DNA of 64,000 nt from Setomelanomma holmii (taxonomy: Eukaryota; Ascomycota; Dothideomycetes; Pleosporales; Phaeosphaeriaceae), in the NCBI GenBank assembly GCA_010015745.1, contig ML978207.1, forward strand, positions 156,980 to 220,979, given 5' to 3'. Below the pieces are notes generated by a model. That model saw only the letters and a program-made list of their open reading frames with translations. It did no database searches and was not told where the DNA came from. Positions 53,308 to 63,166 of this stretch are shown piece after piece (position 1 is the stretch's first letter; every line of letters starts with the position of its first letter). A program made the position numbers and the translations under genes.

Positions 53308-56300
53308 CTAACTCGCAGTTCCGTCCTCATCCACAAATGCCATTCTATCTGACGCCTGTACTTTACCCGTGAAGCGGCCCGTGCCGCCACTGAAGAGGCC
53401 ATCGAATTCAACGGCGCGCGCTTCTTCCGCGTCTTCCCACCCTGACTTCAGATTCCAAGCAGCATCGAGCGCAGCAAGTTCCGTGAGGTCAACTTCTTGC
53501 ACAATCTCGCCGAGATGGGTCCACTTAGAGCTCAGCATCGCGGGCGCGAGAGCATTATGTCGCTTCGTGAAGACGTGGTTGCGCATTGCGGCGGCGAGAC
53601 CGTGGCCGGGGTCGATGGCGGCTTGGTCGAATGTTGCGTTTGGAAGTTTGGCGTAGCCGCATGAAACGAACTCGATTGACTGGAGCGACGTCTTGCGATC
53701 AGGATTGGCTTTGGAGTGCGAGGAGCCGAGGTCTTTGAGATTTGTGCCTGGCGAGATTGTGTCGATGATGTTTAGCCAGGAGCCGTCTCGAGGTTCTGAC
53801 TGAAGAAGGGATTGCGTATTGGCCGAAGGCTGCTGATTGGGCGGTGCGGGAGCGGCCATTTGTTGCTGCATCGTCTGAACCTGAGCAGCGAGGGCAGACA
53901 CGGCCTGCTGATTGGCCTGCTGGTTGGTAATTACTTGAGGTTGTGGTCCCTGATTTGTGGTTGGTGCTGGCAGTTGGGCAAGTGCTTGTGGAGGCGGATT
54001 CTGCAGCAATTGAATCTGCTGTTGTAGCTGTGTTTGTAGGGTCGCGATTTGGTTTTGTTGCTGTACGCCTCCAGCGTTTGCTTGCAATTGTTGTAGTTGG
54101 CCTGCAAGATATTGTATGAGCCATAGGAGAACCTGATGGTTGTTGGGTAGCACCTGAGGCTGAGGCTGCAATGCGCCATGACCACCGGCATGGTTGTTAA
54201 AGGCATTGAACAAAGCATTTGCACCGAGAAGACCACCGAGTGGCGGTGGTGCGACATTGAGACCTCCAGCATTTTGACCAGCTTGATTGGCGATGACTGG
54301 CCTCAAGACCGCTGTCAACGAGACAGAATCGAGGACCAGCTGCTTGAGAGCGAGGGCATCATGGCAATGTACGAACTGCAATAGCGTAGCCGGAGTAATC
54401 CAGCAGTTCTGCAGAGCCAGTCGCTCTACGTGAGGGAATTGAAGCAAAGCCGCGCGTATCCTTTGCGGGTTGAGCTCAGCTATCATCTCAGTGGCAAGGA
54501 TCCAGTTGTCGTTAATACGCATGCTCATAGACCTCAACGGGGCCGGCATGAGCAATCTGTTTCGTGCATGTAATCCCTCGGCATGCTCTCCGCCGCCGAC
54601 CCAGCCAACCGTCAGATTTTGGATATTGGAACGCGTAGCAACGTGGGTACCGAGTAGGTCACAAAAGGGATCGAGACCTGTGATGGGATTGATACGTGGA
54701 GCATCAACAAAGCCAGCTTCATCTTTGTGGACATTGCGCCAGCCCGGAATTACCAGCAGAGTGAGGTTTGTAAGATTTGGAAGAGCGTTCCAGAAGTCAG
54801 CTCTGTTAAGACTTGGAAGATAGCGGTCGGAAAGCCGAGATAGATTCAAAGTATGCACTGGAGTAAACGTGAGCGGATTGTCGATGATACTCAGCATGTA
54901 CGAGGATATGAATGCGCGCTGGGCCCATTCAGTTTCCAGAAGCCACTCTTTCTGAGCTTTGGTGAGGTTGACGGGTATAACTGGGCTCATAACCTGGCTA
55001 GCATCGCTCGGCGAAGTCGTCGATGTGAAGAGAATTCCACTTTTACTGGATGGTGGAGTTAACACGAAGTGATCGAGTACCTCCGGATCATCGAACGACG
55101 TTGGCATCGGCACCTCACCCGTCTCGTGAGGGGTGGCCTCATGTATGATTTGAGTATCCAAGTACGGCATTCGCGGCTGTTCCTCTGCGAGCAGCTTAGC
55201 TTCATCCGACTCGGACAAGGCCTGTGATCCGTTCAAGCGATACAGGGTGGCTAAGCGGATGTCACTGCCAGCATCCTGATGGCACTTTTCGATATGAGCC
55301 CAAAGCTCTTGTTGTGCTTGAGTACGACGATCCGGGACGTCCCTCAAGGTACCAAAGACTGATGGCGGTCTTTGTAGAATGCGCGCACGAATGGACCGAT
55401 CTGGGCCGTTCAGCCATCCAAGACCACTATCAACAGAGAGTGCCAGCTCCTTAACCTTGGTCAGCTCCGAGAATGCAATCTTCATGCGGGGCGTCTCATC
55501 AGCGGCGGTTTCGAGCCCGGCGACTGCGTCAAATCGCCGATAGTCCTCATAAGGCCATTCAAATTCACCCCAGAAGCTTGTTTTCTTCTCTGTTAGTGAC
55601 TTTGCAGGCGGTTGCGAAAGTACGTCTTCATTGACCTCAAAGCTCATGCCGTAGCTCGTTATGTGCTTTCCGAAGCCTTTGAAAACGTCGATTCCATGCC
55701 CGTCATACACATCATTGCCGTTCGCGTTGTTCCACGAGAAGCCTGGCTGTGGCTGCGCATATTTGGCTCGCTTCTTGCCTTTGATGTCCGGCTTCTGCCC
55801 TTGGCTGAGCATACCATAGATCTCCGTATTAAAGGGCACCACGACTGTTTTGAAGATGACTTGTGAGACGTAGTGATTCAATTCGTGGCTGACCATGCGC
55901 AGCGACTTGATGTCGTCACGGTTCAGATGTACTGCGATTAGTTCCACAAGTTCGACAGGCAGGCTCCACATCGGACGACCCATCGGAATGTCTTCGAGCT
56001 CTTCGGTTATTGCTTTGCCTCGCTTGGCCTTGCCTGACTTCCGCTTGGCACCCTGGGGATCATGTGGTGGACGTCGCTTAGACTTCGCATTCGCCATGGG
56101 TTCGCTATCCTTGTCCAGAAGCTGATACCGGGCTGGTGCTTTGGCTGTACTTCGAAAGTTGGGCCAGACATCATTGGCGTCTGGAGCAGGCGTCTGAGAA
56201 TGATACCGTATAACCGCAACGGCGCCCTGCTTATTCAGAATGTGTTGAACGCTTTGTTCGTCACCATTCTCAAACCAGTCCCGCGAGCGTTTTGAGGAAC

Positions 56301-56883
56301 CGGCCATGATGCGGTGGAAAGCGTTCAAGGATGAAGAGTCCAGAGCTGTGTCGTCAAGGGAAGTGAGTGACAGGCGAGGCGTGCTTGCGTCTAGGAGATC
56401 TTCTCCGTAGTAGTCCGAGTCTTCACCGATGAAACCGCGTTGCGATGTACGGCGTAGTCTGGTGTCCGGACTCCAGACGCTGTTTCTTGTTCCCCGAGTA
56501 ATGCGCTGGTGATCGAGCGAGACGGCCTCATCGTCACCCAGTAGCTCGCCTTCCAATGCGACGGTAAGGTCGTCATATCCTTGCGAAGTCTGGTTCGGCG
56601 TCCTCCCGTTGTGTCCAGCACTCCCTCGTCTCCGCGCAATGTTGCCTCGTGGTGGGGAGCCTGGAGTCGTGTCTCTGCCTCCTAGCCGTCGGTTCTGCAT
56701 GAAGAGGGATCTTCTATTGCCTCGTTCTCGAGTCCACGGACTGGTAGGAGGGGTATGGCTTGTGACAGTAGGGCGTTCGGTGATAGGCCCGAAGAGAGGA
56801 GTGCTAGCGTGGTGACCAACAGCACGCTCATCAGCACCTTCGAGGTTCAAACTGCTGTCGCGACTCAGCAGGCTGGGAGTTTG
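53308..56883 (-). CDS. Large F-box-like protein with Gln-rich region
   Basis: At least 1191 residues. The main exon begins at an acceptor (CATAG, exon base 56883) reading QTPSLLSRDSSLNLEGADER; the first coding exon with the ATG was not found. An F-box lies near residue 305 (MWSLPVELVELIAVHLNRDD, IKSLRMVSHELNHYVSQVIF). It would link a substrate to an SCF ubiquitin ligase through Skp1. After it comes a long body with leucine-rich, LRR-like strands (TPVHTLNLSRLSDRYLPSLN, LPNLTNLTLLVIPG, FPHVERLALQNCWIT). A Gln/Pro/Ala-rich low-complexity region follows (about residues 960-1070), then a conserved-looking C-terminus. The N-terminal 280 residues are disordered and basic. The size is well above the usual fungal F-box protein. 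Confidence 0.8.
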   Translation of the reverse strand, partial: QTPSLLSRDSSLNLEGADERAVGHHASTPLFGPITERPTVTSHTPPTSPWTRERGNRRSLFMQNRRLGGRDTTPGSPPRGNIARRRGSAGHNGRTPNQTSQGYDDLTVALEGELLGDDEAVSLDHQRITRGTRNSVWSPDTRLRRTSQRGFIGEDSDYYGEDLLDASTPRLSLTSLDDTALDSSSLNAFHRIMAGSSKRSRDWFENGDEQSVQHILNKQGAVAVIRYHSQTPAPDANDVWPNFRSTAKAPARYQLLDKDSEPMANAKSKRRPPHDPQGAKRKSGKAKRGKAITEELEDIPMGRPMWSLPVELVELIAVHLNRDDIKSLRMVSHELNHYVSQVIFKTVVVPFNTEIYGMLSQGQKPDIKGKKRAKYAQPQPGFSWNNANGNDVYDGHGIDVFKGFGKHITSYGMSFEVNEDVLSQPPAKSLTEKKTSFWGEFEWPYEDYRRFDAVAGLETAADETPRMKIAFSELTKVKELALSVDSGLGWLNGPDRSIRARILQRPPSVFGTLRDVPDRRTQAQQELWAHIEKCHQDAGSDIRLATLYRLNGSQALSESDEAKLLAEEQPRMPYLDTQIIHEATPHETGEVPMPTSFDDPEVLDHFVLTPPSSKSGILFTSTTSPSDASQVMSPVIPVNLTKAQKEWLLETEWAQRAFISSYMLSIIDNPLTFTPVHTLNLSRLSDRYLPSLNRADFWNALPNLTNLTLLVIPGWRNVHKDEAGFVDAPRINPITGLDPFCDLLGTHVATRSNIQNLTVGWVGGGEHAEGLHARNRLLMPAPLRSMSMRINDNWILATEMIAELNPQRIRAALLQFPHVERLALQNCWITPATLLQFVHCHDALALKQLVLDSVSLTAVLRPVIANQAGQNAGGLNVAPPPLGGLLGANALFNAFNNHAGGHGALQPQPQVLPNNHQVLLWLIQYLAGQLQQLQANAGGVQQQNQIATLQTQLQQQIQLLQNPPPQALAQLPAPTTNQGPQPQVITNQQANQQAVSALAAQVQTMQQQMAAPAPPNQQPSANTQSLLQSEPRDGSWLNIIDTISPGTNLKDLGSSHSKANPDRKTSLQSIEFVSCGYAKLPNATFDQAAIDPGHGLAAAMRNHVFTKRHNALAPAMLSSKWTHLGEIVQEVDLTELAALDAAWNLKSGWEDAEEARAVEFDGLFSGGTGRFTGKVQASDRMAFVDEDGTAS

Positions 56884-58093
56884 CTATGTAAAATTAGCTC
56901 TCGTTCAAAACGCTATTCTGCCAGACAAGAATGTTTGGGAGTAAGAGACAGCGCAGCATAGGATTAATCACAGTTTGGGGGACTATAATAGTAACGAAGC
57001 TGTGGTGTCTGGACATCAACGTACGGGCTGTAAAGTGTGTGCTGGAGGCTCACTATCACTGGTGTCGCTTTCGGGCTGTTCACGGTAGGAGCGCAATGTT
57101 CGTCGTCTAGTCACATGACCCTCTGTGCGGTGAGGAGGGCTTCTGCCGTTGTCTGTCATGGCTGCGGTAGCAGCAAGAAAGGTTCCTTTGATAGATGCGA
57201 GCTCGGTGGAAGCTATCGTGTGGATTGTAGAGAATGGAACCTGCAGGCTGGTGAAGTATACCAGGCCGTCACAGCAATGTCAAGCGGCATGTCACTTCGA
57301 CTATGAACAAGAATCGTGGTGTGTTGGTAAAGTCTGAGTCGTCGTCGCGGTGCGGTGATCAATCACAAGCTGCGGCTCAAGCTAGCGAAACTTTGGGGAC
57401 GCGAGAAAGCCCCGCGTGCAGCACCGATGTCATCCGACGCGAACCACCGGGGACCCACCAACCCCAGATCTGCGTTCCGCATCCTCCCACCCTCCATCCC
57501 GCGTACCCGCCACAGTTCCTCGCCACACATCAACACCAAGGAAAGTTCGCGAGACAGTTTCCCATGACATTGCTTTCAGAGTGGGCGATGCCATGATCGC
57601 ATGCATGGAAGTCATGCAATCAACGTAGCAGGCACGATCAAGCACATTTTTGAACGGCATGTCACGAAGTCGACCTCTACTTCGTAGATGTCCAAGTTGA
57701 AACTGTGACAAGGTTGCGTGAATAATTTTCATAGAAGCTTCATTTTTGGTCCGCATCTCGCTGTCCAAGGATGAAATTAGACTCGTCGTCTGCGCTACGT
57801 CGACCCTGCATCGCCGAACGCGCTGGTGCGGACTCCGATTCGTCCGAAAACAGTGGTCCTGCACTACTGGCAACAGCATGAGAGGAAGGCTATTCGCAAT
57901 TGATGTGACTGCAAGCTTCCTCGTTGCACATCGTCATCCTTGTGATTGGTGTTGATCAGGCAGCCCACCATTGGCTTCGTCCCTTTGAGGCAGCAATATC
58001 AACAAACTTCAACAGCACTACGTGTGACAGAAGGAGCATCACCACGCGCCAAGCTTCCATCAAAACTTCGACCTGCGCATCGCACTTCTCAGA
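56884..58093. other. Intergenic, upstream of the F-box and 2EXR-like genes
   Basis: Divergent upstream regions. It must contain the missing 5' exon of the F-box gene. Two minus-strand ATGs lie near 57020 and 56960, but no donor fits convincingly. Otherwise nothing supportable. Confidence 0.4.
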
Positions 58094-59157
58094 ATGTCCC
58101 AGCACGCCAGGATCTGTACTTTGCCTCGAGAGATCCGCGACGAGATACTGAGCTACCTCATCCAGCCCTCCTTTGTCTATACAAGCAGCGACAAGCCCAA
58201 CACATCCAACTTGCACAGAACAAAAGTCGACGCCAAGTCGTACGTCGACACACGAATCTACTTAGCAGCTCGAATTGCGCCAAACGTGCTAGGGATTTGT
58301 CGCCAACTGCGCGAAGAATGCTTATACTTCCACAACCACATCGTCGCTGCATGTGCATCTGCACCACCTACTCTTCCTCTATCAAAGCCGGACCCAGCCA
58401 AGAGACCCCCAAGCAACATTCTCGCCGAGCGCGTCGGCGCCGAAGTAGACGAAGAAGCCGAGCGTCTGCACGACACGGGCGTCCGCATTACACTTGAAGC
58501 TCAACGGCAGCAGCGCGGCCAATGGGGCTACGCCGTTCCCATCCGCGAGGAACTGTCGCCTCGCTTCCTCGCCCTTCTTCCGCTCATGCTGCACACGCGC
58601 AAAGTGCGACTCGTCGTCTGGCCAGGATTCGATTGGTGGTACGGAGCGCGTCCACGAGCTACACGTCTCGTCAACGGCCGGCCTCGAATCGACGAAAGTG
58701 CACCGCTCAAGCCCGACGCCGTCTCCTTCGCTGTAGGGAAAGTCCTCGAGCAGTTACCCGGCGTGGAAGAGCTAGAGATTGATGTTCTTGCGCACGTGGG
58801 CGAGTTCTCTCGATGGAACCTACCCCATGTTCTATGGGAGAACGTGCGATATTGGGTCGATGGACCTGTTTCTCGCGACGGCGGGCAAAGGCTGAAGAAG
58901 GTGAAACGAAGGATGGCGGCTGTGTGGCATGCTACCCTGATTGAGCCCTTCTTTGAGCAAGACGAGGTTAAGGTTGAGGAGAATGCCAAGTGGTATGTGA
59001 AGAGGAAAAGCGATATGCGAACAGTGAGTTACGAATCGCGCTGTGATATCAGGATGATCCAAGCTGACTTCAAAAGCCGATGGTGGTTGTCATGGCAGAT
59101 CCGGGCGAATTGGATGACTATCCTGACCCAATCGATGAGGAATTTGATCGGATCTAA
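58094..59157 (+). CDS. 2EXR/F-box-like protein
   Basis: Two exons, 58094-59023 and 59077-59157, joined across a 53-nt intron (GTGAGT...AAG with a GCTGAC branch site), give 336 residues. The spliced ending, MRTPMVVVMADPGELDDYPD then IDEEFDRI, is acidic and typical, whereas reading through the intron gives unrelated sequence for 150 codons, so I prefer the spliced form. The N-terminus ICTLPREIRDEILSYLIQPS is the F-box/2EXR-like start. It is followed by VLGICRQLREECLYFHN, the recurrent R-Q-x-R-x-E-x-L pattern of this fungal family. A second conserved patch is LLPLMLHTRKVRLVVWPGFD. Such proteins are numerous in fungi and functionally unassigned. Confidence 0.8.
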
Positions 59158-59634
59158 TACAGATAATCCTCGAATAAGCATATATGAGCTACTGCCAATA
59201 GATCAGATCTCAAGGCTAAGTAAGGATATGCGCCACTGTGTCGTCTTCAATGTATTCCGCGTCCAAGAAGCAGCAAGTACTCAGGTCATGAGTGGGACTC
59301 ACACAAGCTTAACCAGGAAGGTATACAGCACTCGTAAATATCGCTTTCAATCACGAGTGCCGTCTTTCAATTGGGAGCGTCTGGAAGCGAGAGACCATCG
59401 GCCTCATCACAAGATCGAGACTTGGAGCACTACGGGTGGGATTAGACCGTCTACTGTCTCCAAGCTCTTCTTCGTTGGGAGCAGAGTGCTTTAGAACCGT
59501 CGACAATGCTGGGGGATAAAAGCGAGACAACAAACATTGTATACTCGAATGGTAAATTGAAATTTTCATTCATCATTACTCATATCACTGCTCTACTCGC
59601 AGCAACCTATCAGCCCTTACCTTTCCTTGCACAT
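59158..59634. other. Convergent 3' flanks
   Basis: Space between the end of the 2EXR-like gene and the end of the calcium-loop repeat gene. The frame that stays open to 59494 is read-through of the unspliced upstream gene, not a separate gene. Confidence 0.5.
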
Positions 59635-61561
59635 CTAATCCATAATACCAGCCTTCCCATCACGATCCGAGTCGGTCTTAGGGTTAAGCTTGTCGGCCAC
59701 CGACGCGTTGCCACGGTTTGTTTCCGAGTGGCTTCTTGCGCTATGGCTCGAAGTACCATGTGTCGCAGAATGTCCCTCTTCGCTGAACGCTCCATGGGGC
59801 TGTGCCTTGGAGACTGGCTCGACCAATGCGCGCGGCAACTCTCCAGTTTCGCCTGAGCGATGCTCGAGGTTGCCGTGTTGACCGTGGCTCTGGCTGGTCT
59901 TGCTGCTGAGATCATGAGCGTCGACGCGACCGTCGTTGTTGCGGTCGGCAGGGTTGGCGGTGTGGCCGTGGCTTGAGTGACCGAGTCCACCGGCTGAAGA
60001 GTGGCTCTGGCTGCCGGTCAGGTCGCGGGCGTCAACTCGGCCATCGTTGTTGCGGTCCGCTGGGTTGGCGGTGTGGCCAAATGCGCCACCAGATGTTGAC
60101 TGGCTGAATCCACCGGTTGAAGAATGACCTTGACCACCGGTCAAATCACGGGCGTCAACACGTCCGTCGTTGTTGCGATCAGCTGGGTTGGCAGTATGGC
60201 CATAACTTCCAGATGTTGAGTGACCAGTCAAACCACCTCCAGTTGAGTGTCCGAGACCACCAGTGGTGCTGGAGTAACTTCCAGACTGACCTGTCAGGTC
60301 ACGGGCGTCAACGCGACCATCATTGTTGCGATCAGCAGGGTTGGCAGTGTGGCCGAGTCCGCCTCCAATGCTGCTGTGCCCAAGGCCACCAGTGGTGTTG
60401 GAGTAGCCTCCAGACTGACCTGTCAAGTCACGGGCGTCAACTCGGCCATCGTTGTTGCGATCAGCAGGGTTGGCAGTGTGGCCGAGTCCGCCTGCTGATG
60501 AGTGGCCATGAGTACCATGGCCAGTCAGTCCACCCCCAGTGGTGCTGCTGGAGTGTCCTCCTACGTGGGGATCCAAGATATCGGCAGTCCGGGTGTTGTG
60601 TTCTCCATGACCGTGCAGGGGAGCCGCAGCCAGAGGAGCAGCCAGGGCGCCGGTAAGACCATGGCCAGATGAGCCATGGTCATGCGTGCCGTGTGTGGTT
60701 GAGTGGCTTGCAAGTCCCGTGCTGCTGGAGTGCTGGCCAGTCAAGTCGCGAGCATCAACCCTGCCGTCGTTGTTACGATCCGCAGGGTTGGCAGTGTGTC
60801 CTGTGAGTCCTCCAGTGGTGCCGTAGGCGCCAGTGTTGTTTCCTGACAATCCCCCAGTGGTACCGCGACCTGTCAGGTCACCGGCTCCGACCCTTCCATC
60901 GTTATTGCGGTCAAGAGGGTTCGCCGTACCATGACCAGTGGTGCTGTGTCCCGCAAGTGCCCCGGTGTTGCCATAGCCGGTATTACCGGTAGTGCCACGT
61001 CCTGTCAAGTCACCAGCACCGACCTTGCCGTCGTTGTTGCGGTCAAGAGGATTTGAGGTACCATGTGCAGCAGTGTTGTGTCCTGATAATCCGCCAGTAG
61101 TGCCGCGACCAGTCAAGTCACCAGCACCGACCTTGCCGTCGTTGTTGCGGTCAAGAGGATTTGAGGTACCATGTGCAGCAGTGTTGTGTCCTGATAATCC
61201 GCCAGTAGTGCCGCGACCAGTTAAGTCACCAGCACCGACCTTGCCGTCGTTGTTGCGGTCAAGAGGGTTTGAAGTGCCATGTCCAGTGGTGTTGTGTCCA
61301 GTCAATCCGCCAGCGGCACCGTGTTGTCCGGTGACGTCGCGGGCATCTACCCTTCCGTCATTGTTGCGGTCCGCAGGGTTGATAGTGCCGTGTCCGGTGG
61401 TGCCAGAGTGGCCTGCACCAGTGGTGTGTGAGCTGTGGGAGGTGCCGGCTGCAAGGATCAGTGATGGCGCGATTGGTAAAGGGTTGAAGATGCTTACTGT
61501 GAGAGGTCTCGTCCTTGTCACCGGAGAGCATGTCCTTGACTTTGTGAATGATTCCAGCCAT
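59635..61561 (-). CDS. Gly/His-rich protein with eleven EF-hand/dockerin-like loops
   Basis: A 625-residue protein from two exons (61561-61498 and 61448-59635) around a 49-nt intron (GTAAGC...CAG). The N-terminus MAGIIHKVKDMLSGDKDETS is a short amphipathic helix with no signal peptide. The rest is a string of eleven units, each with a 12-residue loop of the pattern D-x-N-x-D-G-x-x-x-x-x-D (for example NPADRNNDGRVDARDLTG), and a twelfth degenerate loop at the very end (TDSDRDGKAGIMD). This spacing is that of EF-hand and dockerin calcium loops. Linkers are Gly/His/Ser/Thr-rich. Two sub-types occur: NPADRNNDGRVDARD (outer units) and NPLDRNNDGKVGAGD (units 2-5). Calcium binding is inferred from spacing. 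No enzyme domain is present. It could be a calcium- or metal-buffering, stress or structural protein. Confidence 0.85.
61021..61236 (-). repeat. Two near-identical 108-bp coding repeat units
   Basis: 61021-61128 and 61129-61236 are almost identical at DNA level (36 codons each). The following unit starts the same way at 61237 before diverging. Such identity points to a recent unit duplication or conversion within the calcium-loop gene. Confidence 0.9.
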
Positions 61562-63166
61562 GATTGCGTGCTGAAATTTATTGAGTGAGGTTACGGGTTA
61601 GTGTGAGTGTTGTTGAAGTCAATTGAAGAAGTGGAGAGTGTGAAAGTGTGAGGGTGTGAGAGTGAGAATTGTAACAGTAAATAGTCGAAATGGCCGACTC
61701 GTTACCCTCTTATATCTACAGGGGAACAAACGTGGTCATACATGCGTAGTACGTAACTCCCAGCTTAAGGCGTCATTGCCAGGCGTGGTACAAACAGAAG
61801 CTGTCTCAAAAGGCTAGCGTTGCAATCAGTTACAGGAATGGTGAAGACAGCCCTGACGTCTATTAGCAACGTCATATACGGCTGGAACTGCTCAAATTGG
61901 ACGCTCCCAGTCTTTCGGCGGTGCTGACTCGGTTCTTTGTTTTGCTCTCTCCACTTGTTCGAAGAATCACGACATCTCCTATCGCTGCAACAGCCACACA
62001 AACATGATCAGCGGGGTAGCTACTGCGCCCGTTGGAGACACACCTGGTGACATGCGGCTAGTGGCTGTCCATATCGGGCAATAGCGGGGTACGGCACGTC
62101 ATTTCTGCGGCTCGCTCAGCCCGCGAATTGACATCCTGCTTTTCCTCGTCGAAGATCGGATTTACCTTGAATTGGGATGCATAATCAGCCATGAATCTAT
62201 GTTGCCAATACGTAGCCTGCAGATCCATTTCCCGCTTCGGGCTGCGTCAGGTGGTCGGTACATCGAGGCTGGACCCATGTGGCCCTGACAAGTGGCGTCA
62301 ATTGAAGCTCCAATCTCAGCCACAATCAGGAATGCGTATTGTGGTCCACATGGTCCATATTTCTTGGAAGCCCGGTTTTTGCAACATGTGGAATTTCGAC
62401 ACGCCTGCAAGTGGTACGTCAGAATGACTGTTCTAAATAAGCACTAGCGTGCTCTAAGCGAACGTATCTCTGTAGCCAATGAGATTGCAGGAACCCTGAC
62501 CATTCTTTCATATACGATCAAAGCATGCAGACAAGTTCTCTTATTCGTTCCGCCGATTTTCGTGATGCTTCATGATCGGGTTTGAATCGCCCATCTTAGC
62601 GACCAACCATCAATTCGACGTGCATTGCCCTGAATCCTTTCCACCTGCTGCAGCAGCTACTTTACTTCAAGGGTAGCTGCATAAGCCCTTGCCAATTACA
62701 AATTCGTGAAAAGAACCGAGTGTAAAAAGGTGTATCAAGCTGATGGCTTGTTGGTGGAGGAACCTTAGCGCTGCGCAATAGTCCGGATTGTTGTGGTGGC
62801 TTGTGAACAGTGCACCGTCCATCAGCTCAAGTCCAATGAATCGCACGGCGCTGGGTGACATGATTGCACTGCCAGATCGAAAAACTGCGCACAGAAGATG
62901 ATGAGCCATTAAAATGGAATTGGGGAACGAATGAGAACAGCGTCGTCATATCGGTGTGAAGAAGTTGGGTCTGCCACTAGCTTGCCAGCGTTCAAGTGGG
63001 ACCTACCGAACTTCGTGAGGTACCGGGAGGCCTCGATTGCTTACCAGAATTAACACCCAAACATGTGTAAGTGCGTTGTCAGCCTGGCACCTCAGTTCAC
63101 AAGATACATGTGAACTGCATCTCTCACGTGACTCTTTGTCACTCGCTTACTCATCGTGGTTGTGTA
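61562..63166. other. Intergenic, gene-poor
   Basis: The left 150 bases are the promoter and leader of the calcium-loop gene, with GTGAGAGTGTG-type short repeats around 61590-61670. The remainder, 1.4 kb, has only short frames without protein character. Confidence 0.45.

Noticed and set aside
59158..59494. Long C-terminal extension of the 2EXR-like protein
   Set aside because: A good GTGAGT...AG intron at 59024-59076 leads to a short acidic C-terminus and natural stop at 59157; the extension exists only if the intron is retained.
60992..61588. Plus-strand frame with perfect repeats opposite the calcium-loop gene
   Set aside because: It is the mirror of the repeat array on the other strand; the minus-strand frame has the conserved EF-loop pattern, the intron and the start.
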